From CAJQQK01 sp963696075 (GTDB taxonomy: Bacteria; Pseudomonadota; Alphaproteobacteria; Rhizobiales; Hyphomicrobiaceae), in contig CAVOJD010000002.1 in the NCBI GenBank assembly GCA_963696075.1, positions 1-64,000 on the forward strand: DNA of 64,000 nt. Direction: 5' to 3'. Below, piece after piece: positions 17,575-26,571 of this stretch. The notes below the pieces were generated by a model. It made no database searches, was not told the origin of the DNA, and was given only the letters and a program-made list of their open reading frames with translations. Position numbers and translations under genes: made by a program. Within the stretch, counting starts at the first letter, position 1. The number at the start of each line of letters is the position of its first letter.

Positions 17575-18708
17575 ATGCTCACGAACCTGCCCTTCGATAC
17601 CGATACCATGCTGGCCGGCCTGAAGCCCTGGATCGAGTGCGAAAGCCCAACCTACGATGCAGCCGCCGTCAACCGGATGATGGACCTCGCCGCCTACGAT
17701 CTCGCCGCCGCCGGCGCCGAAATCGAGCGCATCCCCGGCCGCATGGGTTTCGGCGGCTCCGTCCGCGCCCGCTTCCCCCACAAGAACTTCGGCCAACCCG
17801 GCATCCTCGTCTCCGGCCACCTTGACACCGTCCATCCCGTCGGCACGATCGCACAGAACCCGTGGCGCATCGAGGACGGCCTGTGCTACGGCCCAGGCAT
17901 CCAGGACATGAAGGGCGGCAACTTCGTCACGGTCGAAGCGCTGCGCCAGATCCGCCTTGCAGGCCTCGAGACCCCCTTGCCGGTCACCGTCCTCTTCACC
18001 CCCGACGAAGAAGTCGGCACCCCCTCGACGCGCGAACTGATCGAGATGGAGGCCCGCAAGAACAAGGTCGTCCTCGTCCCCGAGCCCGCCGGCCCCGACG
18101 GCATGGCAACCACGGGGCGCTATGCGATTGCCCGCTTCAATCTGAAAACGATCGGCCGTCCCTCCCATGCCGGCGCCCGCCTCTCCGAAGGCCGCTCCGC
18201 GATCGCCGCCATGGCGCGCAAGATCCTCGATATCGAGGAGATGACAAGCGAGGATTGCACCTTCTCCGTCGGCGTCATACACGCCGGCCAGTGGGTCAAC
18301 TGCGTCTCCTCCGAATGCAGCGCCGAAGCGCTGTCGATGGCCAAGCGCCAGGAGGACCTCGATGCCGGCGTCGAAAAGATGCTCGCCCACGCCGGTGAAG
18401 CAAACGACGTCATCGTCGAAGTCACCCGCGGCGTCACCCGCCCCGTCTGGGAACCCAACGACGGCACAATGAAACTCTACGCCATTGCCAGAGAGGTCGC
18501 GCGCGAACTCGGCTTCGACATGGGCCATCGCTCGTCAGGCGGCGGCTCGGATGGCAATTTCACCGGTGCCCTCGGCATTCCCACCCTCGACAGCCTCGGC
18601 GTCCGCGGCAAGGGCGCCCACACGCTCGAAGAACACATCGAGGTCGCAAGCCTCACCGAGCGCGCGCAACTGATGGCGGAGTTGTTCCTGCGCATCGAGC
18701 AGATCTGA
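17575..18708 (+). CDS. M20-family metallopeptidase (carboxypeptidase G2-like)
   Basis: This 377-residue zinc hydrolase has the M20 motifs in order: the zinc-binding GHLDTVHPVG, the bridging-Asp GPGIQDMKGG, and the catalytic and metal glutamates in TPDEEVGTPSTRELIE. A C-terminal HTLEEHIEV supplies the last zinc ligand. The ATG at 17575 is preceded by GAGGA; upstream frame to 17497 is poorly supported. It likely cleaves a C-terminal glutamate or a related amide or peptide bond. It ends base-to-base against the gamma-glutamyltransferase on the other strand, and with it fits a locus for peptide or amide breakdown. Confidence 0.88.
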   Translation: MLTNLPFDTDTMLAGLKPWIECESPTYDAAAVNRMMDLAAYDLAAAGAEIERIPGRMGFGGSVRARFPHKNFGQPGILVSGHLDTVHPVGTIAQNPWRIEDGLCYGPGIQDMKGGNFVTVEALRQIRLAGLETPLPVTVLFTPDEEVGTPSTRELIEMEARKNKVVLVPEPAGPDGMATTGRYAIARFNLKTIGRPSHAGARLSEGRSAIAAMARKILDIEEMTSEDCTFSVGVIHAGQWVNCVSSECSAEALSMAKRQEDLDAGVEKMLAHAGEANDVIVEVTRGVTRPVWEPNDGTMKLYAIAREVARELGFDMGHRSSGGGSDGNFTGALGIPTLDSLGVRGKGAHTLEEHIEVASLTERAQLMAELFLRIEQI

Positions 18709-20331
18709 TCAGTCGGGCATCCCGACCGCGGCCGCCATCCCGTCACCGGACGGGTCCGCGCCGCCATCGAGCTTCCCGTCCACGATCCGGATCGCATGGA
18801 CGATCGGGTTCATGTAGCTCTGCGCATGCCGCTTGGTCGGATATCCCCGCGCCTGAAGTGTCCGCTCCGTCCCGCGCAGGATCCGGTTCGTCACCTCGAT
18901 CGTATCCGACGTCGCCGTAAAGCGCGGCGCAACCACCGCCTGCTCCGCCGTCATCCCGAAATCGATGGCGTTCAGGATCGCCTGCAGATTGCCCATCGTA
19001 ATGGTCGTGCCGCCCGGCGAGCCGACCAGGAAGAACGGCTTGTCCTCGCGAAACACGATAGTCGGCGAAAGCGCGCTGAACCGCGCCTTGCCCGGCGCCA
19101 GCGAACCGGCATGACCCGGCCGCGGATCGAAAACCATCATGCAGTTGTTGTACATGAAGCCGAGCCCGTCCGTGACGACGCCCGAACTCGACCCCAGCGA
19201 ATGTGTCATCGTCACCGCATTGCCGTCACTGTCGGCGACACAGATATGGGTGGTCTCGCGGCTCTCCGGTCCGCCAGCGTTCATCCGCGGCACCCGCGTC
19301 TTCTCCCCCCGCCTGATGCGCTCAGCCATCCCCGCCGCATAATCTTTCGACATCAATTCCGCCTGAGGCACATCGACGAACGCTGGATCCCCCATGCGCT
19401 GGTCCTTCTCGACGGTCGCAATCTTCATCGCCTCCGCCACCGTCTGGATGTAGTCCGGCGAATTGTGCCCCATCTCGGCAAGATCGAAATTCTCCAGAAT
19501 ATTGAGCATCACCACGATCATCAGCCCGCCACCGGGGAGCGGATTGGTCGCAACCTTGTGGCCGCGATACGTCGTCCAAAGCGGCTCGGCCGAAACCGTC
19601 GCGCAATCCGCGAGGTCCTCGAGCGTAATCAGCCCGCCGTTGGCCGCCATATCGGCTGCAATCGCACGCGCGATCTCACCCGAATAAAGATCCTCCGCGC
19701 CAACCTCCCCAATCCGTCGATAGGTCCGCGCCATATCGCGATTGCACAGCACCTCCCCAACCCCATAGAGACTGCCGTCCGTTTTCGTGTAGATCTTCGC
19801 CGTCGCCGGGTCTTCCGTCAGCCCGCGCCGCCGCGCGATGCGCCCATTCTCCCCGTCGCGGTTCCAGAACTGGGCAACGTTGGGGCGCACCTGGAAGCCG
19901 TTTTCCGCATACCCGATCGCAGGCTCCATCAACGCCCTGAGCGACCGCGTCCCGAACCGGCGCACCGCTTCATCGAACGCCTTCAACGTCATCGGCGTCG
20001 TCATCGACTGATAGCCGATCTCGTTGACCTCACCCTTGAGCACGAAGCCAAACCCATCGTCGCATTCGCGCACGATCAGGTCTTCCCACATGTCAGGGCG
20101 CACCGCCCTGGGCGCGCGGCCATGAAAATCAATCAGCGTGTGAACGCCCCGCGACGGCAGACACAGATGCAGTGACCCAAATCCAGCGATCCCGCACATC
20201 TGCGGATCAACCACCGTCTGCACCAGCGCCGCCCCGATCGCGGCATCCACGACATTGCCCCCCGCTGCCAGAACATCGAGGCCCGCCTCGACCGCTTCCG
20301 GCTGCGGCGCCGATACCATTCCCGTCTTCAT
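18709..20331 (-). CDS. ggt: Gamma-glutamyltransferase family protein (cytoplasmic type)
   Basis: A 540-residue Ntn-hydrolase of the gamma-glutamyltransferase family. The self-cleavage and nucleophile region is visible as SRETTHICVADSDGNAVTMT, followed by the late GSPGGTTI motif. The ATG at 20331 has AGGAG ten bases upstream; a TTG at 20352 is the longer alternative. No signal peptide is present, unlike the periplasmic GGT of enterobacteria, so it probably works in the cytoplasm on imported gamma-glutamyl compounds or related amides. It is the last gene of the minus-strand peptide-use operon, 56 bases after the GTPase gene. Confidence 0.88.
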   Translation of the reverse strand: MKTGMVSAPQPEAVEAGLDVLAAGGNVVDAAIGAALVQTVVDPQMCGIAGFGSLHLCLPSRGVHTLIDFHGRAPRAVRPDMWEDLIVRECDDGFGFVLKGEVNEIGYQSMTTPMTLKAFDEAVRRFGTRSLRALMEPAIGYAENGFQVRPNVAQFWNRDGENGRIARRRGLTEDPATAKIYTKTDGSLYGVGEVLCNRDMARTYRRIGEVGAEDLYSGEIARAIAADMAANGGLITLEDLADCATVSAEPLWTTYRGHKVATNPLPGGGLMIVVMLNILENFDLAEMGHNSPDYIQTVAEAMKIATVEKDQRMGDPAFVDVPQAELMSKDYAAGMAERIRRGEKTRVPRMNAGGPESRETTHICVADSDGNAVTMTHSLGSSSGVVTDGLGFMYNNCMMVFDPRPGHAGSLAPGKARFSALSPTIVFREDKPFFLVGSPGGTTITMGNLQAILNAIDFGMTAEQAVVAPRFTATSDTIEVTNRILRGTERTLQARGYPTKRHAQSYMNPIVHAIRIVDGKLDGGADPSGDGMAAAVGMPD

Positions 20332-20387
20332 CTGGTGCTCACTCCTGGCCAAATCTCATCGCACCGATCGTCGCGCGATCACGGCCG

Positions 20388-21266
20388 TCACGCAATCCGG
20401 AGGCGGATGCCAACGACACCCATCGCCACATTCGCCGGCGCCGGCGTAATTTCAAAGCGCCGCCCAACGATCTGGATCGTCCATTGCCGCCCGGCCTGAT
20501 CAACGACAAAACCTTTCGCACGCACGTATCGGGCCTCGATCAACGACCGCACGAACGCCTCAGGGTCAACCGCTCCCGGAACCTCGATCGTCTCCGCATG
20601 CCACCCGCCAACGTCGAGATGCCCGGGCGCTGCCTCAAATGCCCCACGTCCCCGCCCGAGAAGACTGCCGAGCACGACCGCCGGCGGAACTTTTGCCCGC
20701 GTCGCCGCCACCACCTCCGCGCCGACCGCCACCGCGCCGAGCCACGCCTCAACACGGGCGAGCGCGGCCGCATCAACAAGGTCGGCCTTGTTCAGGATGA
20801 CGAGATCAGCCTCCCCCAGTTGCGCCCTCACGGTGTCGCCCATATAGCGATCACCCGCCGACGCCTCGACCGTCTCCGCGTCCGCAAGGACGACGATGCC
20901 GTCGAGTTCATAGCCCGCAAGCAGCGAGACGGTTGCAGCGATCGCACTGGGAATCCCGACGCCGCTCGCCTCCAGCAGGACGTGATCGAACGTCCCGCCT
21001 CCCGCCGCCAGTTCCTGCAGCGTCAACACCAGGTCGTTGCCATAGCTGCAGCACACACATCCCCCCGCGATCGAGAGCACGTTGCCGTCCCTTCCCTCGA
21101 TCAAATCGGAATCGATCGGCAACGCCCCAAACTCGTTGACCAGGACGGCCAGCCGCAACCCGCCCGCCTCCCGCAACAGATGATTGACCAGCGTCGTCTT
21201 GCCCGCGCCGAGATAGCCCCCAATGATGGTGAGCGCCATCTCCCCTTGTTCGCGTGCCGGAGCCAT
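20388..21266 (-). CDS. CobW/COG0523-type GTPase, putative metallochaperone
   Basis: A 292-residue P-loop GTPase. Walker A is GGYLGAGKTT, the metal-binding signature is GGCVCCSYG (CxCC), and the base-recognition motif is NKAD. COG0523 proteins insert or supply zinc, cobalt or iron to client enzymes. Its start ATG shares one base with the stop of the amidohydrolase gene (TGATG), so they are translationally coupled. The operon encodes several metallohydrolases, so one of these is the most likely client. Cobalamin synthesis is unlikely, as no cob genes are near. Confidence 0.85.
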   Translation of the reverse strand: MAPAREQGEMALTIIGGYLGAGKTTLVNHLLREAGGLRLAVLVNEFGALPIDSDLIEGRDGNVLSIAGGCVCCSYGNDLVLTLQELAAGGGTFDHVLLEASGVGIPSAIAATVSLLAGYELDGIVVLADAETVEASAGDRYMGDTVRAQLGEADLVILNKADLVDAAALARVEAWLGAVAVGAEVVAATRAKVPPAVVLGSLLGRGRGAFEAAPGHLDVGGWHAETIEVPGAVDPEAFVRSLIEARYVRAKGFVVDQAGRQWTIQIVGRRFEITPAPANVAMGVVGIRLRIA

Positions 21267-22924
21267 CAGATCGATGCCGCCTCGAAGATGCGCCCCCCGA
21301 CCACCGTGCCCCAGATCCGGACATCCTTCAGGTTCTCCCCTCCGATCGTGCGCGGATCATCTTCGAGCACACTGAAATCCGCCCGCTTGCCGCATTCGAT
21401 CGATCCCACTTCGCCATCGAGCTTGAGCGTGTAGGCCGCGCCAAGTGTGATCGTGCGCAGCGCCTCATCGACCGTGATCCGCTCGTGTTCGCCAAGCGTC
21501 CGTCCCGATGCCGTCCGCCGGTTGACCGCGCACCACGCCGTAAAGAACGGGCCGAGCGGCGTCACCGGCGCATCGGAGTGGATCGCCATCGCGACACCGT
21601 TATCCAGTGCCGTCCGGCACGCGTTCATGCGCTCCGCGCGCTCCGGCCCGACCGTGATGTCATAGTGTTGATCGCCCCAGTAGAAGTGATGGTTCGGAAA
21701 CAGGTTCACACACATCCCCAGCGCCGCCATGCGCCGGAACTGGGCCGCATCCGCCAGCTGGCAATGCTGCAACGTGAAGCGATGATCGAACGCAGGATGC
21801 GCCTTGAGCGCCGCCTCCACGCAATCCAGCACCAGCTCCGTCGCCTCGTCCCCGTTCGTGTGCGTGTGCACCTGGACGTCGTGCTCCAGCGCCAGCCGGT
21901 ACATCTCGGCAAGCTGTTCGCGCGGCACATACCAGAGCCCGTTCGGCGCGCCGTTGTAATAGCCGGGCCACCTGAGCCGGGCTGAAAACCCCTGGATCGA
22001 TCCGTCCGCAACCACCTTGATGATCCCGAGCCGGCACCGCTCGGTGCTCATCGCACCAAGCGCTTTCGCCCGCTTGATGATGTCCGGCACCGACATGTCA
22101 TGCAGACGCCGGAGCGCGACGATGCGCGCGGGAAAATCACGCTCGCCTGTGACGCGCAACATCATGTCGACGGCATCATCCGGCAACAGGTTGGCGAGAT
22201 CCGTCGCCGTCGTCACGCCCTGACGCACGCAAAGCCGGGCGAACTGGCGAAGGCCCGTCTCATCACCCGCCAGCGCCGCCCGGTCGAACCCGACATGAAT
22301 GCCGGCCAGCGCCATCGCATCGGGCCCCTTGAGTTCCCCCGACGGCAGGCCATCGCCGCCAAGCGGAATGCCGGGATGATTGATGCCCGTCCTGAGCAGC
22401 CCGGCAAGTTCAAGCGCTTTCGAATTGACGTTGAGAATATGGGCCGAGGCATTCAGCACGCCCACCGCCCGCGCCGTCGAGACCTGATCGAGATCGCCGC
22501 GCGTCACGCGCCGGTTGCCGAAATAGATCGCATCAAGCGCCCACCCGGCAAGCGGCGTTGCGGCATCCGGAAGCCCCGCCTCCGCCGCTCTCAGCCGCTC
22601 GATCACCGCATCAATCGACTTGAGCCCCGCCCAAAGCTTGCCCTCCGGATCGAGACGGTCGAAATAGCCGCAATAAACGTACGCCCAGAACGAGCCCTCC
22701 ATGACATGGCTGTGCCCCTCGACGAGGCCCGGCATCAGGATCTTGTCGGCGAACCGGTCGTCGAGTTGATAGTCGCCCCAACCCTCCAGCTCCGAAAGCC
22801 GGCCCGCACCGAGGATGCGCCCGTCCCGCACAGCAACGCAGTCGGCCTCGGGTTGTCCGGGGTTCATCGTAATGATCTTGCGGGCACGAAAGATGGTTGT
22901 CCCGCCGGGGCCCTGAGACGTCAT
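21266..22924 (-). CDS. Amidohydrolase family protein (YtcJ-like)
   Basis: A 552-residue metal-dependent amidohydrolase. A beta-sandwich N-terminus is followed by the metal-binding GLVEGHSHVMEG (HxH), later histidines in HTHTNGD and TLQHCQL, and the catalytic-Asp region AIHSDAPVTPLGP. This pattern is that of the YtcJ group, whose substrates are mostly uncharacterised N-acyl or exo-amide compounds. The ATG at 22924 is chosen because AGGTGAT precedes it; a GTG at 22933 would add three residues. It lies between the ABC transporter ATPase gene and the GTPase gene in the peptide-use operon. Confidence 0.85.
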   Translation of the reverse strand: MTSQGPGGTTIFRARKIITMNPGQPEADCVAVRDGRILGAGRLSELEGWGDYQLDDRFADKILMPGLVEGHSHVMEGSFWAYVYCGYFDRLDPEGKLWAGLKSIDAVIERLRAAEAGLPDAATPLAGWALDAIYFGNRRVTRGDLDQVSTARAVGVLNASAHILNVNSKALELAGLLRTGINHPGIPLGGDGLPSGELKGPDAMALAGIHVGFDRAALAGDETGLRQFARLCVRQGVTTATDLANLLPDDAVDMMLRVTGERDFPARIVALRRLHDMSVPDIIKRAKALGAMSTERCRLGIIKVVADGSIQGFSARLRWPGYYNGAPNGLWYVPREQLAEMYRLALEHDVQVHTHTNGDEATELVLDCVEAALKAHPAFDHRFTLQHCQLADAAQFRRMAALGMCVNLFPNHHFYWGDQHYDITVGPERAERMNACRTALDNGVAMAIHSDAPVTPLGPFFTAWCAVNRRTASGRTLGEHERITVDEALRTITLGAAYTLKLDGEVGSIECGKRADFSVLEDDPRTIGGENLKDVRIWGTVVGGRIFEAASI

Positions 22925-22961
22925 GGAGATCACCTATCGATGGCGCCTCGCTCAAACGCTC

Positions 22962-24605
22962 TCACGCCGAGACGAGGTCGCTGCCAATTCCAAAGTCGCG
23001 CCCCGGCGCCGCCGCAAACAGGGCCTTGGTATAGTCGTGCTGCGGGTTGGCGAACACCGCTGCCGTCACCCCTTCCTCGACGACAACCCCATTCTGCATC
23101 ACCGCGATCCGGTCGCAGATTTGCGCAGCAACACGCAGATCGTGCGTAATGAAAAGCACCGCCAGCCCGAACCGCTGACGCACATCATCGAGCAGCCTCA
23201 GCACCTGCGCCTGCACCGACACATCGAGCGCCGACACCGCTTCATCCGCAATCAGGAGTTCCGGTTCGAGGGCAAGTGCACGCGCGATCGCGATGCGCTG
23301 GCGTTGTCCCCCGGAAAACTGATGCGGATACCGCGACAGGGCCTCCGGCGACAAACCAACCAGTTGCATCAACTCACGCGCCTTCGCGAGACTGTCCTCA
23401 AGCCCCGCCCCGAAATTCATCGGCCCCTCGATGATGGACGCCCCGACCGTCCGGCGCGGATTGAGTGACCGATAAGGGTCCTGGAAAACGATCTGGACCT
23501 TCTTGCGTTTGGGCCGCAGCGCCGCTTCCCCAAGACCCGCCCAGTCGTCGCCATCAATCAGGATCTCACCGGCACTCGGCTCGATCAGCCGCGCGACCGA
23601 GCGCGCAACCGTTGTCTTGCCGGAACCCGATTCGCCCACAATCCCCAGCGTCTCCCCGCGCCGCACATGCACATTCACCTCACGCGCCGCATGCACCGTC
23701 CGCCCCGACTTGAACAGAAACCCGCCCCCGCCGTAGGTCTTCGAAAGTCCCTTTGTCTCCAGCGCGATCTTGCCCGTCTCCGGCTGACGCGCCGGCGGCG
23801 TCAGGCTCGGCACCGATGAAATCAGCGTCTTCGTGTAGGCCTCCCGCGGCGCCTTGATGATCTCTTCGCGCGTGCCGACCTCCACGATCCGTCCGTGCTG
23901 CATCACCACGACCCGGTGCGCGATCTCGGCGACCACGCCGAAGTCATGCGTAATGAACAGCACCCCCGTCCCGCGCCGCTCTCTGAGCTCTGCAATCAGC
24001 GACAGGATCTGCGCCTGCGTCGTCACATCCAGCGCCGTCGTCGGCTCATCCGCGATCAGGAGCACAGGGTCCAACACGAGGGCGGCCGCGATCATCACCC
24101 GTTGGCGCTGGCCGCCTGACAATTGGTGGGGAAACGCATCGATCATCTGCTCCGGGTCCGGCAGATGCACGCTGCGCATCACATCGAGAATGCGCTCGCG
24201 CCGCTCTCCAGCCGAAATCCCGGTATGGATCTCCAGCACTTCGCCGATCTGCGCGCCGACCCGTTCGACCGGATTGAGCGCCGTCATCGGCTCCTGGAAA
24301 ATCATCGACATCCGCGCCCCGCGAAGCGCCCGGATCTCAGCCGGCGACTTCGTTGTGAGCTCCTGCCCCTCGAGCTTGATCGACCCGTTCGCAAGCTGCA
24401 ACTGCCCCTTCGGCAACAACCCCATCACGGCCTGCGCAGTGACCGACTTGCCAGAGCCCGATTCACCGACGACACAGACGATCTCACCCGCCCCCACGCT
24501 GAGCGACATGCCCTCGACCGCATGGCGCCGGTCACTGCCCCGCGGCAACGCGACCGTGAGATCCGTGATCTCGAGAACCGGAGCTGCGGCGTCGCCATCC
24601 ATCAT
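22962..24605 (-). CDS. Fused dipeptide/oligopeptide ABC transporter ATPase (DppD-DppF type)
   Basis: A protein of about 547 residues carries two complete ABC ATPase domains in one chain. The first has Walker A GESGSGKSVTAQ, signature LSGGQRQRVMIAAAL and Walker B ADEPTTALD. The second has GESGSGKTTVARS, FSGGQRQRIAIARAL and ADEAVSALD. It energises the Dpp-type importer whose permeases are encoded just upstream. The ATG-ATG at 24605 lies one base after the permease stop. The fusion replaces the usual two separate proteins, which is common in alphaproteobacteria. Confidence 0.92.
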   Translation of the reverse strand: MMDGDAAAPVLEITDLTVALPRGSDRRHAVEGMSLSVGAGEIVCVVGESGSGKSVTAQAVMGLLPKGQLQLANGSIKLEGQELTTKSPAEIRALRGARMSMIFQEPMTALNPVERVGAQIGEVLEIHTGISAGERRERILDVMRSVHLPDPEQMIDAFPHQLSGGQRQRVMIAAALVLDPVLLIADEPTTALDVTTQAQILSLIAELRERRGTGVLFITHDFGVVAEIAHRVVVMQHGRIVEVGTREEIIKAPREAYTKTLISSVPSLTPPARQPETGKIALETKGLSKTYGGGGFLFKSGRTVHAAREVNVHVRRGETLGIVGESGSGKTTVARSVARLIEPSAGEILIDGDDWAGLGEAALRPKRKKVQIVFQDPYRSLNPRRTVGASIIEGPMNFGAGLEDSLAKARELMQLVGLSPEALSRYPHQFSGGQRQRIAIARALALEPELLIADEAVSALDVSVQAQVLRLLDDVRQRFGLAVLFITHDLRVAAQICDRIAVMQNGVVVEEGVTAAVFANPQHDYTKALFAAAPGRDFGIGSDLVSA

Positions 24606-24606
24606 C

Positions 24607-25515
24607 TCAAAGCCGCCTCTCCATCTTGGGATCAAGCACGTCACGAAGCCCATCCCCCAGCATGTTGACGCCGAACACCGTCAGCGCCAGGAACAGCCCG
24701 GGAAACAGGATGTTGTGCGGGAACACCCGGAACAGCGTCCGCCCCTCCGCCATGATGTTCCCCCACGTCGGAATCTCTGGCGGGATGCCGATCCCGAGGA
24801 ACGACAGGATCGCCTCCAGCAGGATCGCACTCGCGATGATGAACGTCCCCTGCACGATCAACGGCGCAATCGTGTTCGGCAACACGTGGCGGTAGATCAA
24901 TTGCGGCGTCGGCGTGCCGACCGTCACGGCGCTCTCGACATAAGGCTCCTCACGGATCGAGAGCACGATCGAGCGCACGAGGCGCACCACACGCGGCACC
25001 TCCGGCACCACGATCGCAACAATGACGGCGGCAAGCCCGGCCCGGAACACGGATATCAGCCCGATCGCCAGCAGGATCGCCGGGATCGCCATCAAGCCAT
25101 CCATGAACCGCATGATGATGCCATCGAGCCAGCGGATGTAGCCGGCGATGAGCCCGATGATGAGGCCGATCGAGATCGAAATCAGCGCGACCGAAATGCC
25201 AACGATCAGCGAAATCTGCGCGCCATAGATCACCCGGCTGTAGATATCGCGTCCAAGACTGTCCGTGCCGAACCGGTAGGCGACCGGCACCTTCTTGCCC
25301 TCATCATCCCGGATCGTCGCCTCGAACCCCGGCGTCTTGTTGCGGAACGAGGGATTGATTTCGGCCGGGTTCCGCGTGTCGAGGAAGGGGGCAAAGATTG
25401 CGATCAGAACCATCGCGAGAACAATCACCCCGCCAATCATGACGCTGGTGTTCGACATCAATTGCTGGATGATCGTTGGACGCGTGGGGAGAGCTTCCGC
25501 CTCGGTAACAGCCAT
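24607..25515 (-). CDS. dppC: Peptide ABC transporter permease, DppC type
   Basis: A 302-residue inner-membrane permease with an N-terminal membrane segment (VMIGGVIVLAMVLIAIFAP), the DppC loop containing FGTDSLGRDIYSRVIYG, and the coupling EAA-like loop near EEPYVESAVTVG. The C-terminal end LNMLGDGLRDVLDP-like segment is family typical. Its ATG shares a base with the dppB stop codon (TGATG). It forms the channel with DppB. Confidence 0.92.
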   Translation of the reverse strand: MAVTEAEALPTRPTIIQQLMSNTSVMIGGVIVLAMVLIAIFAPFLDTRNPAEINPSFRNKTPGFEATIRDDEGKKVPVAYRFGTDSLGRDIYSRVIYGAQISLIVGISVALISISIGLIIGLIAGYIRWLDGIIMRFMDGLMAIPAILLAIGLISVFRAGLAAVIVAIVVPEVPRVVRLVRSIVLSIREEPYVESAVTVGTPTPQLIYRHVLPNTIAPLIVQGTFIIASAILLEAILSFLGIGIPPEIPTWGNIMAEGRTLFRVFPHNILFPGLFLALTVFGVNMLGDGLRDVLDPKMERRL

Positions 25516-26453
25516 CAGTAGCGTATCCTCGGATCGAACAGCGTGTAGGCGAGATCGACGAGCAGGTTGACGACCACGTAGGCGAGCGAGAACAGCAGGA
25601 TGACGGTCTGGATGGTTGGATAATCGCGTGCGAGGACCGCATCGACCGTCAACAGCCCGAGCCCCGGCAGCGTGAACACCGACTCCGTCACCACCACCCC
25701 GCCGATCAGCGTCGCGAACGTCAACCCGATCACCGTCAGGATCGGCACCGCCGCGTTCGCCAGCGCATGGCGCATGACAACCTTGAATTCGGACTGCCCC
25801 TTGGCCCGCGCCGTGCGGATATAATCTTCGTGCAACACCTCGAGCACGCTGGTCCGTGTCATCCGCGCGATCAGCGCAATGAACACGATCGAGAGCGTCA
25901 CCGCCGGCAGGATCAGCCGCAAGAGCCACCCCCCGACCCCGTCACGGATGTACTGGTAGCCCTGCACGGGCAGCCAATCGACCTGCACCGCGAACAGATA
26001 GATCAGGATATAGCCGACGACGAACACCGGCACCGAGAAGCCGAGCACCGAAAACCCCATCACCACCCGGTCAATCCAGCTCCCCTGCGTATAGGCCGCC
26101 AGCGTGCCGAGCGGCACCGCGATCAGGATCGTCAGCGCGATCGTGAGCAACGACAGCGACACCGTCGGCTCGAGGCGCTCGGCAATCAGGTCCGATACGT
26201 TCTTCTTGTAGAAGAACGACTCGCCGAAATCGCCCTGCAGCATGTTGCCGGTCCAGATCAGGAACTGATTGAGGATCGGTTGATCGAGCCCGAGCTTCGT
26301 GCGGATCTCGGCAATCTGCTGTTCGTTGGCGAAGTCCCCGGCAATGATCGCGGCCGGGTCGGCCGGCGTCAGCCGCAGCATCAGAAAGACGAGCACCGCC
26401 ACGATGATCATCACCGGCACGGCGGCTGCGATACGTCTTAGAAGATAACCCAT
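25515..26453 (-). CDS. dppB: Peptide ABC transporter permease, DppB type
   Basis: A 312-residue permease beginning MGYLLRRIAAAVPVMIIVAV, the classic DppB N-terminus. The family-typical LRLTPADPA and LGLDQPILNQFLIW follow, and the coupling loop is near HEDYIRTARAKG. It ends LVDLAYTLFDPRIRY. The start at 26453 is fixed by this N-terminus; a longer open frame to 26813 overlaps the binding-protein gene. It pairs with DppC as the importer channel. Confidence 0.92.
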   Translation of the reverse strand: MGYLLRRIAAAVPVMIIVAVLVFLMLRLTPADPAAIIAGDFANEQQIAEIRTKLGLDQPILNQFLIWTGNMLQGDFGESFFYKKNVSDLIAERLEPTVSLSLLTIALTILIAVPLGTLAAYTQGSWIDRVVMGFSVLGFSVPVFVVGYILIYLFAVQVDWLPVQGYQYIRDGVGGWLLRLILPAVTLSIVFIALIARMTRTSVLEVLHEDYIRTARAKGQSEFKVVMRHALANAAVPILTVIGLTFATLIGGVVVTESVFTLPGLGLLTVDAVLARDYPTIQTVILLFSLAYVVVNLLVDLAYTLFDPRIRY

Positions 26454-26532
26454 GAAGCGCCCCGATGCGGACGGCGTTTGAGGTTGGCGCGGCGAGCACA
26501 CACAGCACCGTCCGGCCCCAAATGAAACAGCA

Positions 26533-26556
26533 GGAGCCGGCCCGAAGACCGGCTCC
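26533..26556 (-). terminator. Hairpin between peptide-binding protein and permease genes
   Basis: An 8-bp perfect stem, GGAGCCGG (26533-26540) with CCGGCTCC (26549-26556), encloses an 8-base loop. It starts 16 bases after the binding-protein stop (minus strand), followed by TGCTGTTTC. It probably stabilises or partly terminates the transcript so that the binding protein is made in excess. Confidence 0.5.
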
Positions 26557-26571
26557 CGCAACGCTGATGCG

